DNA of 64,000 bases from Nitrospirota bacterium. GTDB lineage: Bacteria > Nitrospirota > Nitrospiria > Nitrospirales > Nitrospiraceae. The notes below the pieces were generated by a model that was given only the letters and a program-made list of their open reading frames with translations, had not been told where the DNA came from and ran no database searches. Each line of letters begins with the position of its first letter. The stretch's first letter is position 1. A program made the translations under genes and the position numbers. Positions 25,691 to 33,807 of the stretch are shown in pieces. The stretch covers positions 1-64,000 of the forward strand of contig JBFLWP010000017.1 of the NCBI GenBank assembly GCA_040757595.1, read 5' to 3'.

Positions 25691-25933
25691 CCCGATCCGG
25701 GACTGAGGATAAACGCTCCATTGGGCGATCCGCGGCCTGGGGCAAATGGCTGCAACCGCTATAGAGGGACCTTCCCTGGTCGCTTTTCATAACCCGTCAA
25801 TTTTATGGAACTTCCATGACCTGGCCCACGACGGGCCCGTGCCCCACTGGAAAGCGGGCACCGGATATGCTCCACCTACTTACGGAAGCAGCACAGCGAC
25901 AGAACCACACCACCATCGGAGGCATGACGCGTC

Positions 25934-26110
25934 ATGATGCGGATTCGGTGCCCACAATGTTCCGGGGACCAGCTCACGCGCCGACACCGGACGATCTGGG
26001 ATCGGATCCTCAGTTGGCTGTTCGGTCTCTATCCGTTTCACTGCGAGCAGTGTGGGTACGAGTTCCGGGCCAAGTATCACCCGCCCGCGACGACGGTTCT
26101 GGACGACTAG
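25934..26110 (+). CDS. 58-residue zinc-ribbon protein
   Basis: A short protein with C-P-Q-C near residue 6 and C-E-Q-C-G-Y-E-F near residue 37, a four-Cys zinc ribbon, separated by an amphipathic stretch with I-L-S-W-L-F-G-L-Y-P-F. The layout resembles small bacterial zinc-ribbon proteins that often sit near membrane or mobile genes. GGAGG lies eleven bases before the first of two adjacent ATG codons. Its TAG stop is the outer edge of the MITE, so the element's insertion may have set or replaced its end. The 243 bases before it contain nothing I recognise. Confidence 0.65.
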   Translation: MMRIRCPQCSGDQLTRRHRTIWDRILSWLFGLYPFHCEQCGYEFRAKYHPPATTVLDD

Positions 26111-26330
26111 CAGGATGTTGAAAAAGTCCGCCAGCCGGGTACCCGCTTGGCGGGTGATCGCATCGCTCCGAGGCTCCACGTACAGCAAAGAGTACGCGTC
26201 GCCTCCTCGCTCGCTGCGGCCTCGCTGGACGGCCTTTTTGAACATCCTGTGGGGTTTGTTGATGGCATCTGCGGGCTTGTCCTGGCCCATGCTGTCGGGA
26301 CGGCAAAATGGTTTTTCAACAGCCTGTTAG
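26107..26330. mobile_element. Composite MITE-like inverted-repeat element
   Basis: The outer ends are CTAGCAGGATGTTGAAAAAG on the left and, on the right, the complement of CTAACAGGCTGTTGAAAAAC, nearly matching terminal inverted repeats. A second, internal right end at 26231-26249 (complement CAGGATGTTCAAAAAGGCC) matches the left end even better. It therefore looks like a 139-bp unit (26111-26249) with an extra right end about 80 bases further on. Internal palindromes (CCGGGTACCCG, and a CGTAC...GTACG pair) allow extensive folding. No transposase is encoded, so it would move by a trans-acting enzyme. Confidence 0.75.
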
Positions 26331-26391
26331 CGCCCGGCTTCAGTGTACGGCCTCTGCTCCGCCACGCCTCCCGGTCGACGACGCTGCCCCC

Positions 26392-27153
26392 ATGCCGCAT
26401 CGGTGCTCCATCACGATCGTCTGGACCGCCTGCGCCATCGGTGCGATGATCGGGTGCGGGGAGGCTTCCCAGCGGGAATCCTTCACCGCCGATCCCTCAC
26501 GCCAGCGGGAACGGAACGACATGGTCGAGGAGCAGCTCGTTGCGCGCGGAGTGAGAGATCGGGCCGTGCTGGCCGCCATGCGGCGCGTCCCGCGCCATCG
26601 TTTCGTGCCCGACATGTACGCCCCGTTCGCCTACGGTGACGGGGCCCTGCCGATCGGCCACGACCAGAGCATCTCGCAACCCTATCTCGTCGCCCGCATG
26701 ACCGAAGCCCTCGCCCTGCGGGGCAAGGAGAGAGTCCTGGAGGTGGGCACCGGTTCCGGCTATCAGGCGGCCGTGCTCGCGGAGATCGCGGCGCAGGTCT
26801 ACACGATCGAGATTCTCGCGCCCCTGGCGGACCGGGCCGCCAAGAGGCTCGCGGAGCTCGGTTACGCCAACGTGCAGGTGCGCGCGGGCGACGGCTATCT
26901 CGGCTGGCCGGAGGCGGCCCCCTTCGACGCGATTCTCGTCACCGCCGCGGCCGACCATGTTCCCGAGCCGTTGCTGCGGCAACTGGCCCCCGGCGGCCGG
27001 CTCATCCTTCCGCTCGGCCGGTTCTTCCAGCGCCTGGTGCTGTACCGGCGGACCCAGGAGGGATACGAGCGTACGGAGCTGGATTACGTCCGCTTCGTGC
27101 CTCTGATCCGCCAGGAGCCGCGGCCCGGGGCGGAAGGCGGCGGAGCGCCGTGA
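26392..27153 (+). CDS. pcm: Protein-L-isoaspartate O-methyltransferase, possible lipoprotein
   Basis: 253 residues. The enzyme domain from about residue 45 has M-V-E-E-Q-L-V-A-R-G-V, I-G-H-D-Q-S-I-S-Q-P-Y and the AdoMet loop V-L-E-V-G-T-G-S-G-Y-Q-A-A-V-L. It repairs isoaspartyl residues in aged proteins. Unlike the standard cytoplasmic enzyme it has a leader from ATG 26392 with a hydrophobic stretch ending A-M-I-G-C-G, which looks like a lipobox, so it may act in the periplasm. The start lies 62 bases after the MITE; an internal start at the conserved domain would make a cytoplasmic form. GTGA overlap with the next gene. Confidence 0.88.
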   Translation: MPHRCSITIVWTACAIGAMIGCGEASQRESFTADPSRQRERNDMVEEQLVARGVRDRAVLAAMRRVPRHRFVPDMYAPFAYGDGALPIGHDQSISQPYLVARMTEALALRGKERVLEVGTGSGYQAAVLAEIAAQVYTIEILAPLADRAAKRLAELGYANVQVRAGDGYLGWPEAAPFDAILVTAAADHVPEPLLRQLAPGGRLILPLGRFFQRLVLYRRTQEGYERTELDYVRFVPLIRQEPRPGAEGGGAP

Positions 27154-28475
27154 AGACGGAGCCGTCGGCCTTGCCACGTCGCATCGGCGCCTTCACCGCC
27201 GGCTGCGTGCTGGTCAGCAACGTCGTCGGCGTCGGCATCTTTACGACGACCGGCATCATGGCCCGTGATCTGGGGAACCCGTTCTGGATCTTGGGGCTCT
27301 GGCTCATGGGCGCCCTGCTCGCGCTGGGCGGGGCGCTCGCGTACAGCGAGTTGGGCACGGCTTTGCCCCATTCGGGTGGCGAGTACGTGTTCCTCCGACA
27401 GGCCTACGGGCCGCTGGCGGGGTTTCTCAGCGGCTGGACCTCCCTCGCCATCGGATTCGGCGCCGCCATCGCGGCGGGGGCGGTGAGCTTCGCCGCCTAC
27501 CTTCGCGCGATCGTGCCGCTCGCGGAGGCACCGGAGACGCTCTCGACGGCCCTCTCCCTGACCTGGCTCGTCACGGGATTTCACCTGAGCGGGCACGGGG
27601 CGAGCGGAGCCTTCCAGCGGCTCCTCACGTCCCTGAACGTCGGCCTGATCGCCGCGCTGGTCCTGCTGGCCCTGACCTCGGAGCGGGGCAGTTGGGAGCA
27701 CCTCCTGGCGCGCGGCCCGGAGACGCCGCCGGGCGGCACGATCGCGGTCTCGCTCATCTTCGTCGGCTACGCCTACTCCGGGTGGAATGCCGCCGCCTAT
27801 CTGTCCGGGGAACTCGTCGAGCCGGGACGCACGATTCCCCGGGCTCTCATCGGCGGAACCCTGGCGGTCGCGGTCCTGTATCTGGGGCTGAACCTGGTCT
27901 ACTTCTATGCCCTGCCGGTCGCCGCCCTGGGGCAGGCGCCGGTCCTGCCGGTCGCGGAGAAGGCGGCGATGGCGCTCTTCGGACCGGGAGGCGCGACGGT
28001 GATCGGCGGCATCGTCTGTCTCTCGATCGCCGGATCGGTGAGCGCCATGATCTGGGCCGGCTCCCGCCTGTACCACACGATGGCCGTGGACGGCCTGCTG
28101 CCGGGTCTCTTCGCGCGCCTGTCCCCCCGGAGCGGAATCCCGCTCAACGCGGTGCTGCTCCAAGGCGTCTGGGCCTCCCTGCTGATCCTGTCCGGTACGT
28201 TTGAAGCGCTCGTGGTCTACAGCGGGTTCGTGCTGACGGCCTTCAACGCCCTGGCGGTGGGCGCGGTCCTGGTCCTCCGTTGGCGCAGGCCGGACATGGC
28301 GCGGCCCTACCGTGTGCCGCTCTATCCCCTCGTTCCGGTTCTCTACGTCGGCTGCGCCGGGGCCGTCGCGGCCTACACCGCGGTCGAACGGCCCGTCGAG
28401 TCAGGGCTCGGGCTCGTCACGGTTCTGGCGGGCGTGCCGCTCTATTTCCGGCTCTCCCAGCGATCGCGCGGGTAA
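27150..28475 (+). CDS. APC-family amino-acid permease
   Basis: 441 residues with about twelve hydrophobic segments. The N-terminal G-C-V-L-V-S-N-V-V-G-V-G-I-F-T-T-T-G and G-A-L-A-Y-S-E-L-G-T-A-L-P-H-S-G-G-E-Y are typical of APC transporters of the LAT/L-type branch. Y-S-G-W-N-A-A-A-Y near residue 210 is also conserved. It would move amino acids with H+ or by exchange; the substrate is unknown. The GTG start overlaps the methyltransferase stop. Confidence 0.9.
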   Translation: MKTEPSALPRRIGAFTAGCVLVSNVVGVGIFTTTGIMARDLGNPFWILGLWLMGALLALGGALAYSELGTALPHSGGEYVFLRQAYGPLAGFLSGWTSLAIGFGAAIAAGAVSFAAYLRAIVPLAEAPETLSTALSLTWLVTGFHLSGHGASGAFQRLLTSLNVGLIAALVLLALTSERGSWEHLLARGPETPPGGTIAVSLIFVGYAYSGWNAAAYLSGELVEPGRTIPRALIGGTLAVAVLYLGLNLVYFYALPVAALGQAPVLPVAEKAAMALFGPGGATVIGGIVCLSIAGSVSAMIWAGSRLYHTMAVDGLLPGLFARLSPRSGIPLNAVLLQGVWASLLILSGTFEALVVYSGFVLTAFNALAVGAVLVLRWRRPDMARPYRVPLYPLVPVLYVGCAGAVAAYTAVERPVESGLGLVTVLAGVPLYFRLSQRSRG

Positions 28476-28484
28476 GGGGGTTCT

Positions 28485-28505
28485 CTCGCGTCTCACGTTT
28501 CACGA
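28485..28505. repeat. Short family A repeat
   Basis: CTCGCGTCTCACGTTTCACG, three heptad units of the GTCTCAC type, lies at the convergent junction of the permease and the 85-residue protein. It overlaps the end of the latter, whose C-terminal R-E-S-S and TGA are encoded at the repeat edge. Confidence 0.6.
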
Positions 28506-28757
28506 CGACTCCCGCCCCGGCCGTTGCTCGAACAACGTGACTTCCCACTGGTCGCGCGGCAGGTCGTGCCGGAGGATGTAGAGCCCGCCGTCGTCCCCCT
28601 GCACCTTGAAATACCGATGGTCCGACCCCGGCCACCAATCCAGGGGCTCCACGACGGTGACCCTCCTGTCCCCCAGAAGGAACGCCCGCGGCCGTTCCTC
28701 GCCGCTGGGGCCGGCCGCGCATTCCACCCGGACCGGAATTCCCGGATCATCGCCCAT
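28500..28757 (-). CDS. Conserved 85-residue protein
   Basis: A small beta-rich protein: I-P-V-R-V-E-C, E-R-P-R-A-F-L-L-G-D-R-R-V-T-V-V-E-P-L-D-W-W, then H-R-Y-F-K-V-Q-G-D-D-G-G-L-Y-I-L-R-H-D and W-E-V-T-L-F. The 'RP..F.LG.R...V....D.W......YF.V...DG..Y.L..D' pattern is one I recognise from small conserved bacterial proteins of unknown function. It is the last gene of the long minus-strand run, 49 bases after the phosphotriesterase-like gene. Confidence 0.7.
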   Translation of the reverse strand: MGDDPGIPVRVECAAGPSGEERPRAFLLGDRRVTVVEPLDWWPGSDHRYFKVQGDDGGLYILRHDLPRDQWEVTLFEQRPGRESS

Positions 28758-28806
28758 CGTCGCGTTTCCAATGAGCCCGCCTGCAGCCCTCAGGATCGGC
28801 GCGACG

Positions 28807-29955
28807 TCATGCGGCGCCGCGGAGCGGAAGCATCGCCATCGGATTGCCCACCGTCATCTGTTGGATCTGCCGCTCCGTCACGCCGGACGCCAGGAATCGC
28901 GGCAGCACGTCTCGGATGAGGTGGGCGTAGCCGCACCCGCCATAGGCCATGAGCTGGCGAGGCACGCAGACATCCTGGGAGAGCAGCACCTTCACCAGAT
29001 ACGCTTCGTCCCGCACGAGCGTTTTGACGGCCGAGGCGTACAGCCGGTAGTCGTCCTCCGGAATGCCGGGGCACCCGACGTCCGAACCCCAGGCGTCAAA
29101 GGCCACGTACGCGCCCATCTCGATCATCCGCCGGTGCAGCTTGAGATCGGCCGGGATCGGCGAGCAGTGGCAGACGACCACGCGGGAGAGGTCGATCCCC
29201 TCTTCGCTCCGGAGGTACTCCAGCACGGCGATCCGCAACGGCCCGTTCCAACAGGGCCTGCGCCAGTCGTTGTCGAAGTGCAGGGAGAGGGGGGCCCCGG
29301 TTCGCCGCTGCGCCCCCGCGCCGGCTTTGAGCACCTTCCGCTCGTCCCGATCCATGGCGGAGATCGCCGGGGGCGAGTCGCTGATCCCGATCTCGCCGAT
29401 CACGCCGGCTCCGATCCGCTCCGGACCCACCCCGTCCAGCACGTCACCGACGAGCCGATCCTCGATCGTCCGTTGGGACCATCCGGCCAGTTCGGGAGGG
29501 TGCCACGGCTTCTTATGAAAGCCCGTCCCCATCACGATGTGGACACCCGTCCGCTGGGCGATGGCGCGGAGCCGGTCGGCATGGGCCGGCGCACGCAACC
29601 CGTGGGGGGTCAGCTCCACCAGGGTCCGCTGAGCCGGGCCGTGCAGCTCGGAGCGGCCGAAGACCGCCAGCTCTTCCGCCGCCAGATTCGGATCGTCGAG
29701 GATCGCGTCCCGCGGCCACTCCGGACGCCGGATCAGAAGATGCTCGTGCGGAAGGGTCACGCCAAGATCGGCGGGCGGGATGTCCCCTCCGACGGTCCTC
29801 ACGTTCCCCGCCGGCGGGGCAATTTGGCCAAGCGAAACCGCGCCCCTCCGGTTCGCGCCGAGCGCGAGGAGAAAGACCGAGCCGGCCTTCAGAAAATCAC
29901 GGCGACTGAGCCAGGTATTCTGGGAAGGGCTCACGCTCACGCGGGACCGGGTCAT
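28807..29955 (-). CDS. Phosphotriesterase-family hydrolase with Tat signal
   Basis: 382 residues from ATG 29955, which overlaps the upstream CheR stop by four bases (ATGA). The twin-arginine motif S-R-R-D-F-L-K followed by a hydrophobic segment predicts Tat export of a folded metalloenzyme. The amidohydrolase motifs follow: T-L-P-H-E-H-L-L (first two metal His), M-G-T-G-F-H-K-K-P-W-H-P (bridging Lys region), I-G-E-I-G-I-S, V-V-C-H-C-S-P and L-S-Q-D-V-C (metal Asp). The substrate is more likely a lactone than a phosphotriester, by family experience. Confidence 0.85.
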   Translation of the reverse strand: MTRSRVSVSPSQNTWLSRRDFLKAGSVFLLALGANRRGAVSLGQIAPPAGNVRTVGGDIPPADLGVTLPHEHLLIRRPEWPRDAILDDPNLAAEELAVFGRSELHGPAQRTLVELTPHGLRAPAHADRLRAIAQRTGVHIVMGTGFHKKPWHPPELAGWSQRTIEDRLVGDVLDGVGPERIGAGVIGEIGISDSPPAISAMDRDERKVLKAGAGAQRRTGAPLSLHFDNDWRRPCWNGPLRIAVLEYLRSEEGIDLSRVVVCHCSPIPADLKLHRRMIEMGAYVAFDAWGSDVGCPGIPEDDYRLYASAVKTLVRDEAYLVKVLLSQDVCVPRQLMAYGGCGYAHLIRDVLPRFLASGVTERQIQQMTVGNPMAMLPLRGAA

Positions 29956-30770
29956 CGGGATTTGCGGAACACGCCGCAGCGCGCGGACCACGGCTCCAGG
30001 GCTTCGCCGACTTCCGGCAGGGATTCAAGGCTCCCGATCACCAAGGCTCCGCCCGGAGCCAACCGGCTCAGGATCCTGTCCAGGACCGCGCGCTGTACCT
30101 CCAGGTCGAAATAGGTGAAGGCAAGGTTCCGGCACAGGATCAGGTGAAACGGGCCTTCCGGCGCCTCCTTGCGGAGATCCTGCCGCACGAACGTCACCGC
30201 CTTGCGGAGCTCATCTCGCAGAGAGAATCCTCCGGCAACGCGGACGAAGGCCTGATCCAGCCATGACGCCGGAAGCTCCTTGAGGCTGCTCGCCGGATAC
30301 CAGCCCCGCTCCGCCCGATCCAGGGCCCGTTGATCAACGTCGGTCGCCAGCACCTGCACGGTCACGTCGGGGAACCGCGGGGCCAGAGCTAGGCGCCAGA
30401 GGATGGCCAGCGTATAGGGCTCTTCCCCGGACGCGCAGCCGGCCGACCAGCATCGCAGCGCCCGTTCACCGCTGGCGCCGGCGAGCTGCGCGAGCTCCGG
30501 GAGCACCGCCCGCTCCAGAAATGTATGGACTCCCCTGTCCCGATAAAACCGGGAAATGGAGATCCAGCACAGTTCGTCCAAAACCGGCCATTCGTCCGGA
30601 TGGGTCTCCAGATAGGACGGATAGGCGGACACGTCGGGGAGCCCGAGGTCGTCGAGACGGCGGGCGACGCGCTTGCAGACCTGCCGGCGCACCTTGCGAA
30701 AGCCGGGCCAGCGCAGATGCAGCCGCGGCAGCGCCCACTGCAGAAAGGCGACGCAGGCCGCGTCCTTCAT
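29952..30770 (-). CDS. cheR: CheR-type methyltransferase
   Basis: 272 residues. The N-terminal helical CheR domain is followed by the AdoMet-binding domain: S-R-F-Y-R-D at about 71-76, C-W-S-A-G-C-A-S-G-E-E-P-Y-T-L-A near 108-123, and L-I-L-C-R-N-L-A-F-T-Y-F near 210-221 (usually L-C-R-N-V-L-I-Y-F). It methylates glutamates of chemoreceptors or related signalling proteins. No receptor, CheB or CheA is in the window, so it probably serves another signalling pathway. It overlaps the phosphotriesterase-like gene. Confidence 0.88.
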   Translation of the reverse strand: MKDAACVAFLQWALPRLHLRWPGFRKVRRQVCKRVARRLDDLGLPDVSAYPSYLETHPDEWPVLDELCWISISRFYRDRGVHTFLERAVLPELAQLAGASGERALRCWSAGCASGEEPYTLAILWRLALAPRFPDVTVQVLATDVDQRALDRAERGWYPASSLKELPASWLDQAFVRVAGGFSLRDELRKAVTFVRQDLRKEAPEGPFHLILCRNLAFTYFDLEVQRAVLDRILSRLAPGGALVIGSLESLPEVGEALEPWSARCGVFRKSR

Positions 30771-30777
30771 CCCTCAT

Positions 30778-31023
30778 TCACGTGGCGCCGCCGGAAGGGA
30801 ACCGGCGGAGACCGAGCCGCGCGGCGATCTCGTGCAGCTTTTCGTGAACGGACTCGTTGTTGTATTCCTGGACGTCGGCCAAGGCCGCCGAGAAGTCGGT
30901 CAGCGCGGCGAGCCACTCTTTCAAGCTGTCGAGCGTGACCGGCTCCTCGCGCGCCCGATCAATGCGCGCCGAAGCCTCCTTCAGCCGGGCAACGGCCTCC
31001 TCCAAATGTTTCGGAAGCGCCAT
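30778..31023 (-). CDS. 81-residue helical protein
   Basis: Starts at ATG 31023 with GGGAGGAG just upstream. The sequence is charged and helical (L-E-E-A-V-A-R-L-K-E-A-S-A-R-I-D-R-A-R-E-E), suggesting a coiled coil, and ends in L-H-E-I-A-A-R-L-G-L-R-R-F. Its stop is seven bases before the cheR start, so it is co-transcribed and may be a partner of CheR. I do not recognise the family. Confidence 0.65.
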   Translation of the reverse strand: MALPKHLEEAVARLKEASARIDRAREEPVTLDSLKEWLAALTDFSAALADVQEYNNESVHEKLHEIAARLGLRRFPSGGAT

Positions 31024-31043
31024 GGTTCTCCTCCCATGAACTG

Positions 31044-31103
31044 GCGAGAGGCTCGGGGCTAGGGGGCAGATTCCCCTAGCCTCGCGCCACAAGCCTCGTG
31101 CCT
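31044..31103. repeat. Inverted repeat, family I (GAGGCTCGGGGCTAG)
   Basis: GGCGAGAGGCTCGGGGCTAG, then CCCCTAGCCTCGCGCCACAA and GCCTCGTGCC: the arms pair as AGGCTCGGGGCTAGGGG / CCCCTAGCCTCG. It ends at the stop codon of pncB. Related copies are at 58289-58372 and 62255-62335. Confidence 0.7.
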
Positions 31104-32433
31104 ATGTCCGATCGTCCACCGCCTTGACCAGGTCCTGGAGCGCCGACGAAATCCGGACCGGCACCGTTTCCCCCTCCTCCAGCCGCCGCACCGGCTCCGG
31201 CAGGCGCGTCAACTGCGCCGCTGCCCGCGCGCGCAGCTCGGAGAGCGGGCTGGTCCGGGCGAGCCGCTTTCCTCCGGACATGACAGGCCGCAGCAGCGGC
31301 TCCCCCTCCTGGGGATCGTCCGCCAGCGTCACCAGATCGGCGGCGATGCGCCCGTCGGCGCCGTACCGCCGGTAGACCTGCTTCCGGCCTGGCCAGGTCG
31401 CCTTGCCCTCGGACCGTTTGCGGCACGGCCGTCCGGCGTACTCCATCAGCTTGTAGGCGCAGTCCAGATAAGGGGCGTCGGCCGAGGTGGTCATGATCGT
31501 GCCGACCGCGAAGCTGTCGATCGGGGCGCCGGCGGTCAGGAACCGCTGCAGGGCGGACTCCTCCAGGTTGCCGCTCGCGATGATCTGCACCTGGGGCAGC
31601 CCGCCTTCGTCCAGGATGCGCCGGACTTTCCGGGCATGGTCGGCCAGGTCTCCGCTGTCCAGCCGCACGCCCTTGATCGTGATGCCCTGCCGGGCCAGAG
31701 ACGGCGCCAGCGCCACCACCTTCCGGGCCGCCGCCTCCGTGTCGTAGGTGTCCAGCAGGAGCACGAGGTTGTCCGGCTGCGCCTGGGCGAAGTGCTCGAA
31801 GGCCTCCGTCTCGTCCCTGTGGGCCTGCACGAAGGAGTGGGCCATGGTGCCGTACAGGGGGATCCCGAAGCGGACCCCGGCCTCCACGGTGGCGGTGCCG
31901 GCGAAGCCGGCCAGGTAGCTCGCGCGGGCCGCGAAGACGCCGGCCTCGGCCCCGTGGGCCCGTCGCAGCCCGAAGTCCACCAGCGGCTTGCCGCCGGCGG
32001 CCAGGACCGAGCGGGCCGCCTTGGAGGCGATCACGGTCTGGAGGTGGAGCAGGTTGATCAGCCGGGTCTCCACCAGTTGCGCCTGCGGGAGCGGCGCCGT
32101 CACCCGGACGAGCGGCTCGTGGGGAAAGCAGACCGTGCCCTCCGGCATCGCGTGCAGGTCGCCGGTGAAGCGCAGCCGCTCCAGATAGTCAACAAAGGAG
32201 CGGCTGAACCGGCCGCTGACGCGGACCCAGTCCAATTCCGCCGGCGTGAACCGCAGGTTTTCCAGATAGTCCACGAGCTGCTCGAGCCCGGCCGCCAGGA
32301 GGAACCCGCGCGCGGCGGGCAGCCGGCGCGAGAAGAACTCGAAGACGGCGGTCTCCTCCATTCCCTGCTCCACGTAGGCCTGGAGCATGGTGAGCTGGTA
32401 GAGATCCGTCAATAACACGCCGGGAGAGGACAC
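31102..32433 (-). CDS. pncB: Nicotinate phosphoribosyltransferase
   Basis: 443 residues, GTG start. It converts nicotinate and PRPP to nicotinate mononucleotide for NAD salvage. Landmarks: L-L-T-D-L-Y-Q-L-T-M near residue 8, F-G-L-R-R-A-H-G near 155, G-T-M-A-H-S-F-V-Q-A near 195 (catalytic His region) and G-V-R-L-D-S-G-D-L near 255. The C-terminal region has C-R-K-R-S-E-G-K-x-T-W-P-G-R-K-Q-V-Y-R. It is the plant/bacterial long form in size. A family D repeat separates it from the ACT-domain gene. Confidence 0.93.
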   Translation of the reverse strand: MSSPGVLLTDLYQLTMLQAYVEQGMEETAVFEFFSRRLPAARGFLLAAGLEQLVDYLENLRFTPAELDWVRVSGRFSRSFVDYLERLRFTGDLHAMPEGTVCFPHEPLVRVTAPLPQAQLVETRLINLLHLQTVIASKAARSVLAAGGKPLVDFGLRRAHGAEAGVFAARASYLAGFAGTATVEAGVRFGIPLYGTMAHSFVQAHRDETEAFEHFAQAQPDNLVLLLDTYDTEAAARKVVALAPSLARQGITIKGVRLDSGDLADHARKVRRILDEGGLPQVQIIASGNLEESALQRFLTAGAPIDSFAVGTIMTTSADAPYLDCAYKLMEYAGRPCRKRSEGKATWPGRKQVYRRYGADGRIAADLVTLADDPQEGEPLLRPVMSGGKRLARTSPLSELRARAAAQLTRLPEPVRRLEEGETVPVRISSALQDLVKAVDDRT

Positions 32434-32437
32434 AGAT

Positions 32438-32524
32438 CGTGAGTTGTGAGTTTTCAGTTTTGAGTTGAGAGCGTGAGCTTTGAGTCCGCCAATTCAAAAC
32501 TCATGACTCACAACTATCAACTCA
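32438..32524. repeat. Inverted repeat, family D (GAGTTGT/ACAACTC)
   Basis: The left arm contains GTGAGTTGTGAGTTTTCAG and TTTTGAGTTGAG. The right arm contains CAAAACTCATGACTCACAAC and TATCAACTCA. The repeat fills the gap and its last TCA is the stop codon of the ACT-domain gene. Confidence 0.8.
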
Positions 32525-32935
32525 GACGGCGCCCAGTATCTTGGAGGCCTTCTTCACGTCGCCGGGCCTGACCCAGAACAGGGCCCCGAAGCGGCCCTCC
32601 CCGCCGCACACGGCGTCCAGCGCGGTGATGTTGATCTTGGCGTCGGCCAGCCGCCCGATCACGTCGGCGACGGCCCCGGGCCGGTCGTCGCCCTGGGCGA
32701 CGAAGCAGGTCTTGGGGCCCTTCACCTTGACCTTGGCGCGCTTGGCCGCGGCCTTGAAGGAGGCCGCATCGGTCACGACGAAGTCGAGCTGGGCCCCACG
32801 GCCCTTGGGGAAGCCGGAAAAGGCCAGGAGATTGACCCCCTCGTCGCGCAGCGCCTGGAGCGTGCGCGCGCAGACGCCGGGCTTGTCGGGAACCTTCATC
32901 TTGAAATATTGCGCGGCGTGAACGGTGCCAGCCAT
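32522..32935 (-). CDS. Two-ACT-domain protein
   Basis: 137 residues. The first ACT domain (about 8-70) begins F-K-M-K-V-P-D-K-P-G-V-C-A-R-T-L-Q-A-L, and the second (about 75-137) has G-D-D-R-P-G-A-V-A-D-V-I-G-R-L-A-D-A-K-I-N-I-T-A-L. Such stand-alone ACT pairs bind amino acids or regulate enzymes; the partner is unknown. It is followed by pncB and preceded by the adenosine-specific kinase. Its stop codon is inside the family D repeat. Confidence 0.85.
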   Translation of the reverse strand: MAGTVHAAQYFKMKVPDKPGVCARTLQALRDEGVNLLAFSGFPKGRGAQLDFVVTDAASFKAAAKRAKVKVKGPKTCFVAQGDDRPGAVADVIGRLADAKINITALDAVCGGEGRFGALFWVRPGDVKKASKILGAV

Positions 32936-32948
32936 GGCGTCCCCCTTT

Positions 32949-33033
32949 CGTTCAACGATGAACGCTGAATGCTGAACGTTGATCTGAGGAATCTGCCGCT
33001 CCGCGTCCAGCGCTCCGCGTTCAGCGTTTATCC
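32949..33033. repeat. Inverted repeat, family B (GAACGCT/AGCGTTC)
   Basis: The left arm is CGATGAACGCTGAATGCTGA followed by ACG. The right arm is GCGTCCAGCGCTCCGCGTTC followed by AGCG. It lies between the ACT-domain and kinase genes. Sister copies are near 14791-14812 and 61851-61910. Confidence 0.75.
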
Positions 33034-33034
33034 T

Positions 33035-33529
33035 TTAGAGTTTGTATCCGAACATCCGCACCTGCGCTTTGCGATCCCGGATGTCCGCCTCCTGCTCGAC
33101 GCCCTTGGGCGGGCTCCCGTCCACCACGCCCAGGATGCCCCGTCCCTGCCCCGTCTCCGCGACGATCACCTCGACTTGGTTGGCCGTGGCGCAATAGATC
33201 GTGCAGACTTCGGGGACCTGCCGGATCGCCGGCAGGACGTTGATCGGAAAACAGTTTCGCAGGCAGACCAGGAAGCTATGGCCGGCGCCGACCGCCTGGA
33301 GATTGCTCCGCGCCAGCTCGATCAACTCGTGATCGGTCCCGCTCCACCGCACGAGACAGGGGCCCGAGGATTCACAGAAGGCCAGGCCGAAGGTGATCCC
33401 CGGCACGGAGCCGGCCAGGGCTTCGTGGAGGTCCTCCACCGTTTTGATGAAGTGGGCCTGACCGAGGATGATGCTGACGGAATCGGGTTTCCGGACCGGG
33501 ACGGAGATGAGGGTGAGCGCCACAGGCAC
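33035..33529 (-). CDS. Adenosine-specific kinase-like protein (DUF355)
   Basis: 164 residues, full length for this mostly archaeal family. G-Q-A-H-F-I-K-T-V-E-D-L-H-E-A-L near 22-38, F-G-L-A-F-C-E-S-S-G-P near 47-57, H-S-F-L-V-C-L-R-N-C-F-P-I-N-V-L near 82-98 and the C-terminal G-V-V-D-G-S-P-P-K-G-V-E are characteristic. The structure-based name comes from archaeal members; phosphorylation of adenosine in vivo is not established. It follows the FmdB-like gene by 33 bases. Confidence 0.85.
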   Translation of the reverse strand: MPVALTLISVPVRKPDSVSIILGQAHFIKTVEDLHEALAGSVPGITFGLAFCESSGPCLVRWSGTDHELIELARSNLQAVGAGHSFLVCLRNCFPINVLPAIRQVPEVCTIYCATANQVEVIVAETGQGRGILGVVDGSPPKGVEQEADIRDRKAQVRMFGYKL

Positions 33530-33562
33530 CTCCGATGGCTGAGGGCTGTCCGCCCTTAGCTT

Positions 33563-33727
33563 TTAGCTCTTTTTCGACGTCCTGGCAATGAAGCTGGTGA
33601 TCAGTTGCTCCATCCGCTTGCTGCCGCAGGCGGGACAGGTCGCGGCCCCGCTCTCGTGCTCTTTGAGCGACAGAGCCAGGAGGGACTCCTTCCCGCAGTC
33701 CAGGCACTTGTAGTCGTACATCGGCAT
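33563..33727 (-). CDS. FmdB-type zinc-ribbon protein
   Basis: 54 residues beginning MPMYDYKCLDCGKE, the typical start of FmdB-family regulatory zinc ribbons. The second Cys pair (C-P-A-C-G) is near residue 31. It ends with a basic tail (R-T-S-K-K-S). GAGGTGAAG precedes the ATG at 33727. The family is named from a putative regulator of formamidase; its role here is unknown. Confidence 0.8.
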   Translation of the reverse strand: MPMYDYKCLDCGKESLLALSLKEHESGAATCPACGSKRMEQLITSFIARTSKKS

Positions 33728-33744
33728 CGCTTCACCTCGAAAGC

Positions 33745-33807
33745 CGTGAAACGTAGGAGGTGAGACGTGAGAGGTTTCGTCTCACGTCTCACGCCTCACG
33801 TCTCACG
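33745..33807. repeat. Inverted repeat, family A
   Basis: The left arm CGTGAAACGTAGGAGGTGAG plus ACGTGAGAGG faces the right arm CGTCTCACGTCTCACGCCTC plus ACGTCTCACG. The Lon-like gene ends inside it: the repeat's GAGACGTGA gives its last residues E-T and the TGA stop. Confidence 0.8.
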
